Shown here one piece after another: positions 29,533 through 42,300 of a stretch of DNA of 64,000 bases. Position 1 is the stretch's first letter. The number at the start of each line of letters is the position of its first letter. Source of the stretch: Leptasterias polaris (taxonomy: Eukaryota; Echinodermata; Asteroidea; Forcipulatida; Asteriidae). The position numbers and the translations under genes were made by a program. The stretch lies in the NCBI GenBank assembly GCA_037783415.1, contig JAZGTN010000037.1, positions 2,790,001 to 2,854,000 on the forward strand. Reading direction: 5' to 3'. Under the pieces are notes generated by a model that was not told where the DNA came from, did not search any database, and was given only the letters and a program-made list of their open reading frames with translations.

Positions 29533-31497
29533 CCCCCATGCACCCGAGCTATAATGTGTGCAGTCTCTGGATGTGTGTGCCAAGCATGTAACGCAGTGCT
29601 TGCGTGGTGTGAGATGTGTACACTACGGCCTCCGCATGCGGATAGTAATACGAGTGCGGATGACCTGCGCACAGTAGCAGTACGGGCGTCGTGCGATGTG
29701 GTACAAACATTACGCACAGTGCTTGTGTATAGGCTAGTGGTGGGAAAGTTGTGTATTATTTCTGCGAGTTACATTAAAACAAGTTGAACCAGACGTGTTG
29801 TACTGCATTTCTGTGAGTCCTTGCTCTATGATTAACAAGTCAACAATAATGTTCTTGCTTTAAAGATATCACCTGCTGGTCTCTTAGAGTGATGTCAGTG
29901 AGGTAGAAACCTAAGTTTAAACGAGTCAAACCCAAGTAACAAGCCCATATGGGAAATATCTTTGCCATAATTATGGGCCAAGCCAACCCATATAAATCCC
30001 AGGTGCAGGATCAGCAGGGGCCCATATGGGTTACCCCATAATTATGGGGCCCATTATGTCTGCGGTGCCCTGTAGAAGGTTTAAGCAGTAACAAGCAAAG
30101 TTCTGTGTTATTGGGGAAAAAAATGGCAAGTTCAGTTTTTTTTTTCATACGTCAATAGTGGATAAAGGGCACTAATTTTAGTTTTGGGAAGGCAGAGATT
30201 GGTTTGAGAGCTTTTAAGCCAATATATTATAATTACAATTTTTTTTTTATTGTAACAGCTTAATTAGTATTGCAACCATGAAGGATGATCGCAGCTTTCT
30301 GTATCTGTATCTTTAATGTACAAACACCCATATGGGTTGTCGCCGTACATGGTCGGGGATGGGTGTGCGGCAGTTAACTGTATCTGTATCTTTAATGTAA
30401 ATAGAAAATAACAAGGGTGATTTTAGGGTTACTAAAATGCAGGTTCCCCCCCCCGGGGCCCCCCACAAATAATCGGGGCTACATAAAGGTGTTGAGAATA
30501 GCATATGAAGCACCCCAAACATCATTACTGTTCATTTCTATTTGCTGTACAATGTTTCATTCATGAACATGCACGAAACATAAACCAACTTTGTTCTAAA
30601 ACTCCAGCACTACCGAATTGAACTAATTTGCACAGGTTCTTTGCATTTATGTTGTGTTTATTGAAAACGATGATGTACAAGTATTTTCCATTAAAAAGGT
30701 GTAAGCTTTACATGCTATTCAACAAATGCACAATGGAAATAAAGATATATATGCCGTTTACAAAGCAGTTGCCCATTCTAATATGGGGCATATCCTAATT
30801 CTTTATTTGGCAAGCAAAATTGAGTGAAAGAATCATTGCCAGAGCATTCTGACAAGCTGTGAGTAACTTCTGTGTAGTTAATAAAAGTGTTGCCTTATTT
30901 TGATTAAAGGGTGTGTACAACATTGGTACGATTGAAAAAAAAAATGTACACAGATTTGCACATAACTTACACGGTATAAAGATGGTCATGGTGGAAAACT
31001 TCCCTTGAAATAGTTTTGCTTGAAATGCTTGAGTTTTTAGGAAATGAGTAAAACAGTTAGTCTTCATCACGCATGATAAAATCCAGTGTTTAAAAACAGT
31101 GAAAATATGTAACGGGGGTTTTCACTGCTTTCTCATGACTCCGAAGACAGACTTTCACGGGTTTGTTATTTCACATCAAGTGTGGATACTGGGCTTTGAC
31201 AAATACCAATGTACATGTGCTTTAACATCGAGTATGTCAAATATTATTTATATATATTTTTTAAATTACCCCAAGCGTTATTATTAAGTAATAAGCCACA
31301 AGGAAAACTGACAGGGTAAGTTTTAGGTTGAACAAAGAAAAGTTGAATAGAGTGAGGTTTGAACCTGGAACCTCTGGATTAACTTTTTTCTAAACCTCAT
31401 TCAAATAACAACCCCCCCCCCCCCCCCCCCCCCCACCAAAACAAAATAATAAAAAGTATAAAAAACATACAAATAAATATCCTCCACTCTCCTGGCA
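29533..31497. other. Non-coding stretch with short palindromes
   Basis: Around 29940-30060 CCCATATGGG and CCATAATTATGG palindromes recur. At 30297-30405 the segment CTGTATCTGTATCTTTAATG is repeated on both sides of about 70 bp. A C-run of over 20 lies at 31411-31433. No gene recognised. Confidence 0.45.
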
Positions 31498-32066
31498 TTA
31501 AAACCTAGCCTGGCGTCCATACTCCATTTCTAGTTCTCTCAAATTGTCCTGTAGCATTTTCACCTCGTCTGTCCGCTGCATTTCCTTGGCTTGCTTGATG
31601 TAATTCCTGATAATGTTCATCTGTTGTATCATCGGATTGTCGGACGATGCCATCAGCTCTGCTTCGCTCACGACTGACGGTTTCCACCCCCCTTCGAGTG
31701 TTTTGGCACCGGCTCCTGAGCGTTTGGTTGGCGAGGTCTCCTGATTGCTTTTATTCAAGTTTAAAGGCCATCTGGGTATCCGGGGTGTGTCCCTTTCTCA
31801 TCCTATCCAGGGTCCTTTGTTCCTGTGTTTCATGCTGGATTCGTTCTTGCCGTTGGGCTTCTAGCTCTGCTGCTTTTTCTTCCTGGATTCGACGAGCGAT
31901 CGCAGTCCTACGTTCCCCCTCGAGCTTGTAGTCTTCGCTTGTTGGAAGGACAACCAAAGTTTGCATGTTGGCTTGTATGAAAAGGGTACAGTGAGTCCTG
32001 ATTTTCTGGTACAGTCTTTGATGAGAAGGACTTGATGTGGACGCACTAAGAGCCAATATTTTTTTA
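31498..32066 (-). pseudogene. RBSN: Rabenosyn-5-like exon with a frame break
   Basis: A minus-strand exon starts after a CTATACAG acceptor at 32067 and reads SKKILALS, then RLYQKIRTHCTLFIQANMQ, a Glu/Arg-rich coiled coil and DRMRKGHTPDTQ. The frame stops near 31743. From about 31758 another frame continues naturally with GGWKPS and NPMIQQMNIIRNYIKQAKEM, DEVKMLQDNLRELEMEY, to a stop at 31498. This order (SKKI, RMIR-like helix, coiled coil, GW-x-P, then a Rab-binding helical hairpin) matches the middle of rabenosyn-5, an endosomal Rab4/Rab5 effector. One base gained or lost would explain the break. The FYVE-containing upstream exons were not found, so this is either a fragment or a gene with exons elsewhere. 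Sequencing error is possible. Confidence 0.66.
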
Positions 32067-32646
32067 CTGTATAGACGGGTAATAGTAATTAAAACATCAA
32101 CAATTACTGCAATAAACCATAACGGGTTGGTATTTGCCAGTGAAGAGACTTTTAAAAATACAAGTGACAGACAATAAAAGAAACATTTCTTCCAAAAGAA
32201 AAAATGAAAGGAACAACAACAACAACAACAAACAAACAAACAAACAAACAAGGCTATGTACAAGCGAAATATTGCTCACAGAAAAAGAAAAAAGGACGAA
32301 TATGAAGTACAGAGGTTGAACTTGAACTGTTTGCCCTTGGGATGGGTAGTTGCGATAATCATAACTTTCTATCAACCCGACGTTCGCAACCGGGCTGCGA
32401 CCGTCAATAGGCTGTTCAAAATGGTGACGATTGTCGCAACTACCAACAGGCACAGTTGGCGATTCTCTGGATCCTGAGGAATACTGGAACACACTGTTTC
32501 TAGCCAAATATTGCTGGAGGCCTATTTTTTATTGGCAATGTTTTATGTAATTAAATGGGGGCTCCATGAGTAGGAACACTGGTGTATAAGGTCTATACAT
32601 GAAACTCTGCAATAATCTTGCAAGCGCTACAGCAAGGTGTCCGGGG

Positions 32647-32811
32647 CAGTGTTGTAGTCGAGACCTGGTAGTCGAGACCTGGAAGTCCGAGACCGAGACC
32701 AAGACCGAAACCTTGACATCCGAGGGGGAGGGGGAGACGAGACCCGAGACACAAAAAAAGGTCTCGAGACGGTCTCGAGACCGAGACCAGGTCTCGAGAC
32801 CTACAACACTG
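32647..32811. mobile_element. 165-bp hAT MITE with perfect 8-bp TSD
   Basis: The ends CAGTGTTGTAG and CTACAACACTG are perfect inverted repeats starting with the CAG typical of hAT. GTCCGGGG is duplicated on both sides (32639-32646 and 32812-32819). The interior is nearly all GAGACC/GGTCTC repeats that can fold into a long hairpin. Confidence 0.9.
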
Positions 32812-32819
32812 GTCCGGGG

Positions 32820-33314
32820 CCATCCTATGAGCCCGGGGAAAACAAATTGACTGAACATGCTCTTTGATGCACTCTGAGGTGATTCCTGAAGACCACTTCC
32901 TCCTGACTCCTTTGAGCAAATGTTTTAAAGATTGCATTTGAACTCTGAAATGCATGAACTTGAAAAAAAGTGTGGGAAAAAACATTGCAGACGAATTTTA
33001 AACCTTAGCGGTGACTTCTTAATTGTAAGAAAATAGAATTAACTGTTGCAAACTGCTTACCAACCAAAAGGACTTGTGGTATAAAGCAAAAAAATAGAGT
33101 CTTAGCCTTCGAGAAAGACTCTGCTAGGGTCGAAACTTCAGGCCACTTAATAATTCTTGCACTTTTCAATTAGTGCGGGTTTCACTGAAAGTGTTGTGCT
33201 CTAAGCCTTTTTTCCATGTTGGAGAACACTGCCAACGTTAACGGGCACAAACCAACTTCTTGTAGTCTGCGCAAATGTTTAATACCTCCTTTGCCCTTTT
33301 TCCCCTTCATGTAG
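32820..33314. other. Non-coding gap upstream of the first visible TBC exon
   Basis: No recognisable N-terminal TBC1D22 exon or promoter element. The next exon begins after CATGTAG at 33314. Confidence 0.4.
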
Positions 33315-36300
33315 ATGGGAGTACATCACCTCCAGTGTCTCCATCACTAAGGTCTGGAGTCCCTGGTCTTGCCGTCAGACAAAGTTCGGATCCTGAGGAG
33401 CCACCCCCAACATCTCCCATCAGGTTGAGCTCGAGACCATGCCTGACAGAGAAAACGGCAAGCTTGAACAGTTTAAACAGCTCCTGAGCGGCCCAAATAC
33501 CGAGCTTGGTGATTTTTGGTTTGTTTTCATCCCCCGTAGGTCTATTACACAATGTTACTATTGCTGGAAAGCCAGATAGTCTGGTTCTTTGTGATGGGTT
33601 TGGTTCTTTGATCACAGGGACAGTAGTCAAAGTCCATTGACCAGTTTGAGCAATGATGGACACCTGATGGTGCCATTTGGTTTGGGTGATTCTGTCTGTA
33701 TACACCCAAACTAAACAGTGCAGTCCTTTACACTAGAGCATTTGCGTTTATTTTCCTAAATGGCTAAATGAACTTGTGACCTCCGTTCAACCGTTAACCA
33801 TTTCTACCAGTTCAATTTGGAACTATTAGCCCATCCGTAAAAGGAGCAGACGTCAACACATGTTCAGGTGTTGGTTGGCGTAGTGGTATCTTTCCTTGCC
33901 TTCCACCTCTAGAACCTCGGTTCAAATCCCCCGGGGCACATAGGCCTATGTGGATTTGGTTTTCAGGCCCTACCTGATTGCGTGGGTTTTCCTTTGAATA
34001 TCTCTCTGAAGTTTCCTTCCGACATCTACAACTGAAACTTGTCTTCTCTTTATTGGGTTCTTTGTTAGTATAGTGACTAAGTTTCGCTTTCTGAGAATTC
34101 ATGGCTTCATATCCAGAATCAATTAATGACATCGAGCAGCGGGTATCGCAAACAATTTGATGGGTGTAATAATTGCATAGGGGATAAAGAATATGATTAT
34201 TGTTTGACCTTTAAACCGATATGCATTAAGAAAAGTCTCCTACTCAGTGCTTTCCTGCACTGCAGAAAAGACTTGCACTTGCTACATGGGTGGAATTCGA
34301 ACCCACAACATCCGCATTCTAGAGTAGACGTCTTAACCATGGTTTCATGGATGCTACCTGGCCCTAAAAAAAAAACATCAAAAACCCTTTGGACAATAAT
34401 TTAAAACATAATTATGTAAACGTTGCACAAATTCGGATGTGAAATTGAATTAATAACAGATTGCTATAGGTATTTTTATTTTTAGAGAAATTTGTATAAA
34501 TACAATTTTGAATATAGAAAAATGTAGTCTTCATTCTTGATGTGTTCTTGTTTTCGATACATGGGAGACCTGCAAAGTCTGTTTTATGGTTTGTCAGAGG
34601 AAAGCGTCAAAATCCTTTAAGTTACAAACAAAGCTGTAATTAGTCAAACAGCAAACAATTTTCGTTTGATTTGCAAGTTTAAAGTTAACCATCAGAAAAA
34701 ACTTATAACTTAGGTGTCAGATATTTTTCTCTGTGGGCGTGTGAGTTACAAGGATTTTAAAGTTGTGGTTTAGAAATGCTTTTACATATGCTATATTCAG
34801 TGAAAGCTTGGTTCAAACTATTGTAAATTTTGTTTCCTCTTTTTATATTTTCAAGATGAACTGCAGTCTGGATTCCATAAATTGGTTCGTCCCACGGCTT
34901 GGAAACTCTTACTGGTAAGCTTCATCTGACCACATCAGAGAATCATAGTTGTCGGCGTGTTGGGCCAAGTAATCCAGTTCACATGGAACCAAGCTCTGGT
35001 GTTGTCAGCAGCAGAGTGTGGGTACGAATCCCAGTCATGACACTTGTGCCCTTGTGCAATGCACTTAACCGTAATTGCTTCGTAAAATTTGGGAAGGTAG
35101 TGCATTCTGCTCTACCAGCCAGGCTCTGAGTGGATGATACTCATGCCTGGACTGTGAAGAGGGTAAACCAAGTTTTAGCCTCAAAAGTGTGCCACGTTTC
35201 TCTGCTGACAGTTCATTTGGGTCGACAGCCGATTAATTGTGATTGTAGTAGTGGCCAGATGTATTGGTTTAAATTTCGATACCCAACTTTATCATCTTTT
35301 TCAAGTAAAAGCAAGTTAGCAAATGAGCAGCATTGAGGTTGTTTTTGCCAATGGACTCAAACACTCTAGTTTCTACATTTTTAACTAAAAACTCTGAAAT
35401 AAAAGGACAAAGTTTGTGAAATAAACCATTCAGACCAAAATAAAATTGAATGTTAAACGCGTTTTCTTGGACAGGGTTACCTGCCAGCCAACACAGACAG
35501 ACGGCAGCTGATCGTTAGAGCAGAAACGGGAGGAGTATTTTGGCTTTGTTGACCAGTACTATGGCACAATGACAGATTCTCTACACAAAGACATGTTTAG
35601 ACAGGTTGGTTCTTTATCCATAATCATTTGTATTAGAACTTTCATATTTTCCTTTCTCACTCTAGTTCGGATTTTTTTTGCTGCAATTAAGATATCTCAT
35701 GTCCCCTTTTGGGCAATATCAATTTAATCTACGATCTTTTAGGCCTGTAATTTGTCCGTTTTTCCTAAGATCTCTCTCTTCCTTTCTTTTCTTTGGTCAC
35801 TTGGTTGCTGGACGCCATTTTCAGTACATGTAGCACAACCCAATGTACAAAGATTCGTCTTGCTCCCTGTGTGTGCACATGCGCCTTGGGGATTGAAAAT
35901 GGCTTCCAATCGCAAGTTGTCAAAATTGTCTTTATATACAGCTCTGCCCTCTTCCATGAAAGATGGATTTTCTTAAAAGCTCATCATCAAGTGAAAAGAG
36001 ACGTCATTCTTTCATGTCTAAGTTTCTTGTTTGATATTAGACCTAAAACAAAAATTGTTATGTTGCCGGATCCCAACCAACCCTAAAAAGGCTTACCCTG
36101 GATATTTGTATTTTTGTTGAGGGAAGAATTTTAATAAATGAAGTCTATAGAAATCATTTATAAATACGTTTGAAACCATTACTGACCGTTTTTCTTCATT
36201 TGAATGGTGATAGTGTTCATGGGACTTTAGGGTGCACAATGCTTTGCACAACATGCAGAGTGCCGAAGATCGTCTCTGTCCTTACTTTAGTACATGTTTA

Positions 36301-39300
36301 GTCTAGTTAAACCAGTCTGCAACAAGTGTTTAGATGACGGGAAAGATTTCCCCACATTTAGGCCATTTAAACACTGAGAGTTTAATATTGCTGGCATATC
36401 CTGTCCTATACCTAGACTATAAAAAAACCACCTCTAAACCTACATGTACCTACCTACCCTATTTGTTATGGCCCGTTACGCCAACATAATTATTTTGTTT
36501 AGGCCTTAATGGTGATGTAGTGAGTCTATAAATCTTCTTAAGAAAAGAAGAAAGTGACTCATCTAAAACTGCAACATTTCTTCAACTTCAGCACAAACAA
36601 AACATTGATACTCAAAAAAAGGATAAATGAATCTTAATTTCTTTTAGCAACGCCTGCATCTGATAATCCCCTCGATGTCATGAATGAATTTTCAGTTTTT
36701 GTTTGTTTGCACATGATGTCATTTGTTTACGCATTTGTTTACAGATTCACATAGATATTATCCCAAGGACTAATCCCGTCGTGCCCTTGTTCCAGCAACC
36801 CAAAGTTCAAGAGGTGAGGCAAGCTAGAGAACGTTCATGATCTGCTTTTATTTACCTTCCGGGGATGACTGGGAAGAATGGGGAGTGTTCTAAGGCACAA
36901 ATGAAAGTTTTTATTGAAGAGGAAGGGAAATGACAAATTCATTTTTGTGATGTACTAAATTTTCAATAGATAGAGTCCTCATGTGAGTAGGGAAAACATT
37001 ACAAGTTTCTAACCTTACAGTAAAATGGTGTAAATTGCCATTGCATTCGATATCCTTCCAGTGGAAAATTTGTCAGCATGAAGAACATCTGATGACATCA
37101 TTCTGAAAAAATGGGCGGCTACATTTGTATACAGGGGTGTTTTGGTTCATGACTTTCTCAGAGCAAAATTTGAAGCGTTACGTCGTCGGATTTCAACAAC
37201 TAATGGATGTTTACATTCCAAGGAGGAATTTTTTGTCAGTCAAAATATCACAATCAATGCTGTTTCGATTACCTATTACTGAAAGTCAGGAATGAACCAC
37301 AACATCCCCGTAGACAAATTATTTTGAGATCCATTTGTCTCAGAATAATGTCATCAGATGTTTTGGATGTTGACAAACTTTGCACTGGAAAGTATCATAT
37401 AAAATGGCAATTTACACAATTTTAAAGTCAGGTTAGAGACTTGTAATATTTCCCCACTGACTTGAGGACCCTGTCTTTTAGAGAATGAGTACATCACAAA
37501 ATTGAATTTGTCATTTCCCTTCCTCTTTAACCACCTCACGTTAGTATAAAAACAAACTTTATCGTGCCTCTGTATGGTGTTATTTTTCAGAACTTTTGTT
37601 GGCACATGAAACCCTGACTAAATAAAGTGAAGAGTGCCTCCTGAATTTTCTCACATGACAACATCAAATCCCGCGGCTAATTATGAGATCCTTTGTTTTC
37701 TTCCCTTTGTCGAGTCAGGGTTTCATTGTGGCAAAGATATTTTCAAAGGAAACAAATTACTTAAAAAGCTAAAAAAAAAATTGAAAAATAATCCCCTCTC
37801 CCACACCTTGCTTACAGATTTTTGAGCGGATCTGGGCTATCCGGCAAGCGGCTGTGTACAAGGCATCAACGATCTTGTCACTCCATTTTTTGTAGTATTC
37901 CTTACCGAGCACACAGGTAGGGTATTGTGGTCATCATGAGTGTGGATGAAGTATCATGCGACATGACACTTCATTACATATTGTTAATTGATCTTGGGGC
38001 CATATTTTGCAATGCCGTTTTGCAAACAGTTTCGCTGAAAGAAACGGTTTTCTTGGCAAAAATTTGCTGAGAACCAGTCACATATAAATGTACCATTACA
38101 TGTATATGGTACTTCAGCTGGTAACCTGTTTATAACTGAGCAGTATATAACCCTCCTACTCTTAGCGTGCTTCTCAAGAAAACCAACCCTTACCTCACTC
38201 AGACACAACAGTAGCAAATTGAGGCACACACATGCTGATGTAGAGAGTAGAGTCATAACCCGAAGTGCTTCAATGAGAGTGGTAAACTGGAGAAGCCATC
38301 ACTGAGTTGGCTTAAAGTGAAATATACATAGAGCTACTCTTGAGTGGGGATAAGGTACATGACGTCACAAGACCCAAATAGCATGCTCACTTTCCATGAT
38401 GTAAAAGTAGAATACACAAATGTACCTCAAAATTGTGTGGTTTTCTTTTTACTTTGTGAACTAACACAGTTTTGCAGAACCAAATCTTTGGCAAAATGGC
38501 GGACCGTGTTAGTTAACAAAGTAAAAGGAAAACCACCCAATTGGAGGGATATTTGTGTGAATCATTATATTCCATTTTTGAAACATCTTTCCAACCATAT
38601 TAATTTCATAACAAACACTTCTTTAGCCCAAAGCGCCCAATTTGAAGGCAAGAAGTTGCGGAAGTTGCTCACATTTTGCAATCACTGTGGCCATTTTGGT
38701 ACCTCCAGCTGCAATCCAAAGGGTTAGTATAATGTTTTAGTTATTGTTTCTGAAGTGTGCTTATGACCTTTCCTGCAGCTGCAAATGTAGACGTAACTGA
38801 AGATCTAGACATCACAGCTCTATCGACGGACAAGCTGAGGGAGGTTGAGTCGGACACGTTCTGGTGCATGAGTAAGCTACTGGACGGAATCCAAGACAAC
38901 TATACATTTGCACAGCCAGGAATACAGGCCAAAATCAACTCACTCAAAGAACTTGTACAAAGAGTTAACGGTAAGAGATGTCCCGATCCCACTAATACCC
39001 CCCCCCCCCCTAAAAAATAAAAATAAATAAATAAATTGTTCTACTGTCATTATTCCTTTCCTTTTTGTTCATTTTAAAATACCACAAGGAGTATTGTTTA
39101 TCTCTGTGGTAAAAACTTCTGTACGTATATGTAGTATCTATAACTCTTCATGTACAAACTCAACTATCAAGTGGAACATTTATACTTTTGTCTGTTTTTA
39201 GGAATGATTATAATACAATGTCTTTTTGTTCTTTTTATGGCATCTCTTCATGTCTATTATTTTACACAACCCCCAGTGGAGTAGTTATACTGTTTTTGTT

Positions 39301-42300
39301 TTTTTTAAATGTACTATGCCTTTTTTATTTTGTATTATCTCTTTTATGAACATTTCTATGGGCACCAATTGGAATGTTGTATATTGTTCTCTGTTTTATA
39401 TGCCTTTTGTTGTATTTGTAGCATTTCTTCATGTACTTTTACAAAGCCACCAAGTGAAGTATTTGTGTTTTATATGCCTTACTTCATTTTGTAGTATCTC
39501 TTCATTAACATTTACACAAACATGAACAAGAATATTTTATATTTGTCTCAGTTGTATATGCCTTTTGTTTTTGTAGCATCTCTTCATGTAAATCAACACA
39601 ACCACAAAGTGAAATGTTTATACTTCTCTGTTTTATAATGTACCGTGTCTTTTGTTGTTTTTGTAGCATCTCTTCATGTACATTTACAAACCCACTTAGT
39701 GAAGTATTTATGTGTTTTGGTCTGCCTTTTTTCATTTTGTAGTATCTCTTCATTAACATTACACAAACATGAAAAGGAAAAGTTTATATTTCTCTAATTT
39801 ATAATTTACTGTGTCTTTTGTTGTTTTGTAGCGTCTCTTCATGTACATTTACACAACCACCAAGTGGAGTATTTGCAGTTTGCCTTCCGGTGGATGAACA
39901 ATCTACTGATGAGAGAGCTACCATTAAAGGGAACGATAAGACTCTGGGATACCTACATGGTAAGCATCAAAACTGGCTAAGCACCAAATGGATGCCCTTA
40001 TCAGATACCAGGAAGAGGCACAGGGCCATGAAACCCGAGGCAATTTACAGGCAACCAGTTACAGGCAATCTCCACTGAGAACAACAGGCATTCTCAAATC
40101 AATTTGCAAATAATTTTCTTGGGTATTGTAGAAGACATCGTTATGAAAACAACTTCTGTGTGACCAGAGTGTTCCTTCTTGCATGCAGTGCACTTGGTTG
40201 CCTCTAAGTTGCCTGTAAAGATTTCCCTGTGTGACATGGTCCTAATGTTTATAAAAAGGAACCAGACTATTCCAGCCTTGTTTTTGTCAGGCTGCGTCTG
40301 AATCAAGCGACTTTGGCTACGGCTTGGCCATTGTCTGCAGCGACTATGTTGAAGAGTAGGACTTTTGAGCAATCCGGTCATAGCCGCAGCCAAAGTAGTT
40401 CATTCAGATGTGGCCATACATTGATGTGATTGGAACAAAACCAAATTGTCTTCATCATTTCAGGTCTATTTTATTTGTATATAATGACCTTTTAGTGTAC
40501 AGGCCAGTGTGGTAGTACTCGTACTTGCTACATGTACGTGTACTTGAGTACTACTCGAGCATTATTTTTATGATCCTCGTACTGGTACTAGGCTAACAAA
40601 TTACTCATACTCAAAGTTCATCACCATTGTCTCTTTGTTACTATTCTGTATGTTGTGAGCCTTGGCCTATTTGTATATACTTTCTGTTTTGCTACGTCGT
40701 TTCTGTTTTGGTTTTATTGTTCCTTTTAATGCCTTGTATTGTAATTGTTGTTCTTGTATTGTTGAGGTTGAATAAATAATAACAATTATAACAATGATAC
40801 TCGGCTGAAAAAGTACCTGTACTCGACGTCATGTACTCAACACTTAAATGAAAATGCAACTTTCATTTCCACTTTCCTATACGTGCATTAATACAAGGAA
40901 TGGAGGAATAAAGCTCTGGAAAAATTAAAAGTAAAGTTGAAGTTGTCTTTGATGTTTTCATGTTTAAAAGATCATCATCATCGGCGGTCACTCGCCAACA
41001 GACTCCTATGGACTCTGGAGTGGTTGAAAAGTCCATCCTTGAACCGCACCTTCGATCGCATTCAAAGCCAGAAAGTCCTGGGTTAATTCTGGTTGTCAAT
41101 GGGGCTTGGTACTTTCTTCCTCTTTTTGGAGTGTCCCCTTGCAATTTTCTTACTCCATGAAGGTCGCTGCACTGCAAGGGTCTGTCAGTTGTTAATATTG
41201 ATGTTACATTTCTTAAGTGTGGCTTTCAAAGGTATCCTTGAAATGTTTCCTCTGACTTCCTCTTGACTGAACGCCTTCTCGGAGCTTACCAAAACAAGCA
41301 CATACATGTATTAACAATTAGAAATTAGTTTAATAGATGTTAATTTTGCATCGAGGATAATGAATATAATTTGGTTTTTTTACCCTTACACTGATGTGTG
41401 TTAAGCACTGTATACTAAGTACTTGCCCGAGTTCTGTGAAGGAAAAAAATCCACAGGCAAATCACTTGGGTGGGATGAAGTTATAATTAGTTAATACAAA
41501 ATATTTTAAAAACCCAAACAAACACTGATATTAATGTTTTTTTACCTCATTTTGCACTTCTTATAATTATAAAGTACTTGTGCTCATGCTCAAATGCTCG
41601 GACATCCAAGTACTTGGCACTCTGAGGTCCATGTGCTTGGTACTCGGCTGTTGGACTCTGTTGTACTCGGCAGAACTTGACCCAGCCTAGTACCCAGCAG
41701 TACTTGACCCGGCCTAGTACCCAGCAGTACTTGACCCGGCCTAGTACCCAGCAGTACTTGACCCGGCCTAGTACCCAGCAGTACTTGACCCGGCCTAGTA
41801 CCCAGCAGTACTTGACCCGGCCTAGTACCCAGCAGTACTTGACCCGGCCTAGTACCCAGCAGTCTTGACCCGCGGCCTAGTACCCAGCAGTACCATGACC
41901 CGGCCTAGTTTCCAGCAGTACTTGACCCGGCCTAGTACCCAGCAGTACTTGACCTGGCCTAGTACCCAGCAGTACTTGACCCGACCTAGTACCCAGCAGT
42001 ACTTGACCCGACCTGGTACCCAGCAGTACTTGACCCGGCCTAGTAATAATAATATCGAAGTCTTATATAGCGCACGTATCTACCAAACAAGGTACTCAAG
42101 GCGCTGAGTATATACATACTTTCAGAAAGAAAGGTTATTGCAGTGATGAAAATCTGAGACCCAATTATTTAGCACCTTATAAGGGTTTACAAGGTGCTAC
42201 GGCGCATTAAGCAGCCACAACCAGGAACACCGGGGCGAACCCCTTCTCTTTTCGATAAGTGCACTGGGTTCTTTTACGTGCATTCACAACGCACGGGACC

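Noticed and set aside
31751..32263. A 170-codon protein starting in a Cys/Phe-rich stretch
   Set aside because: The N-terminal part reads through intron (AC/T-rich) sequence; only the part after the acceptor at 32067 is rabenosyn-like.
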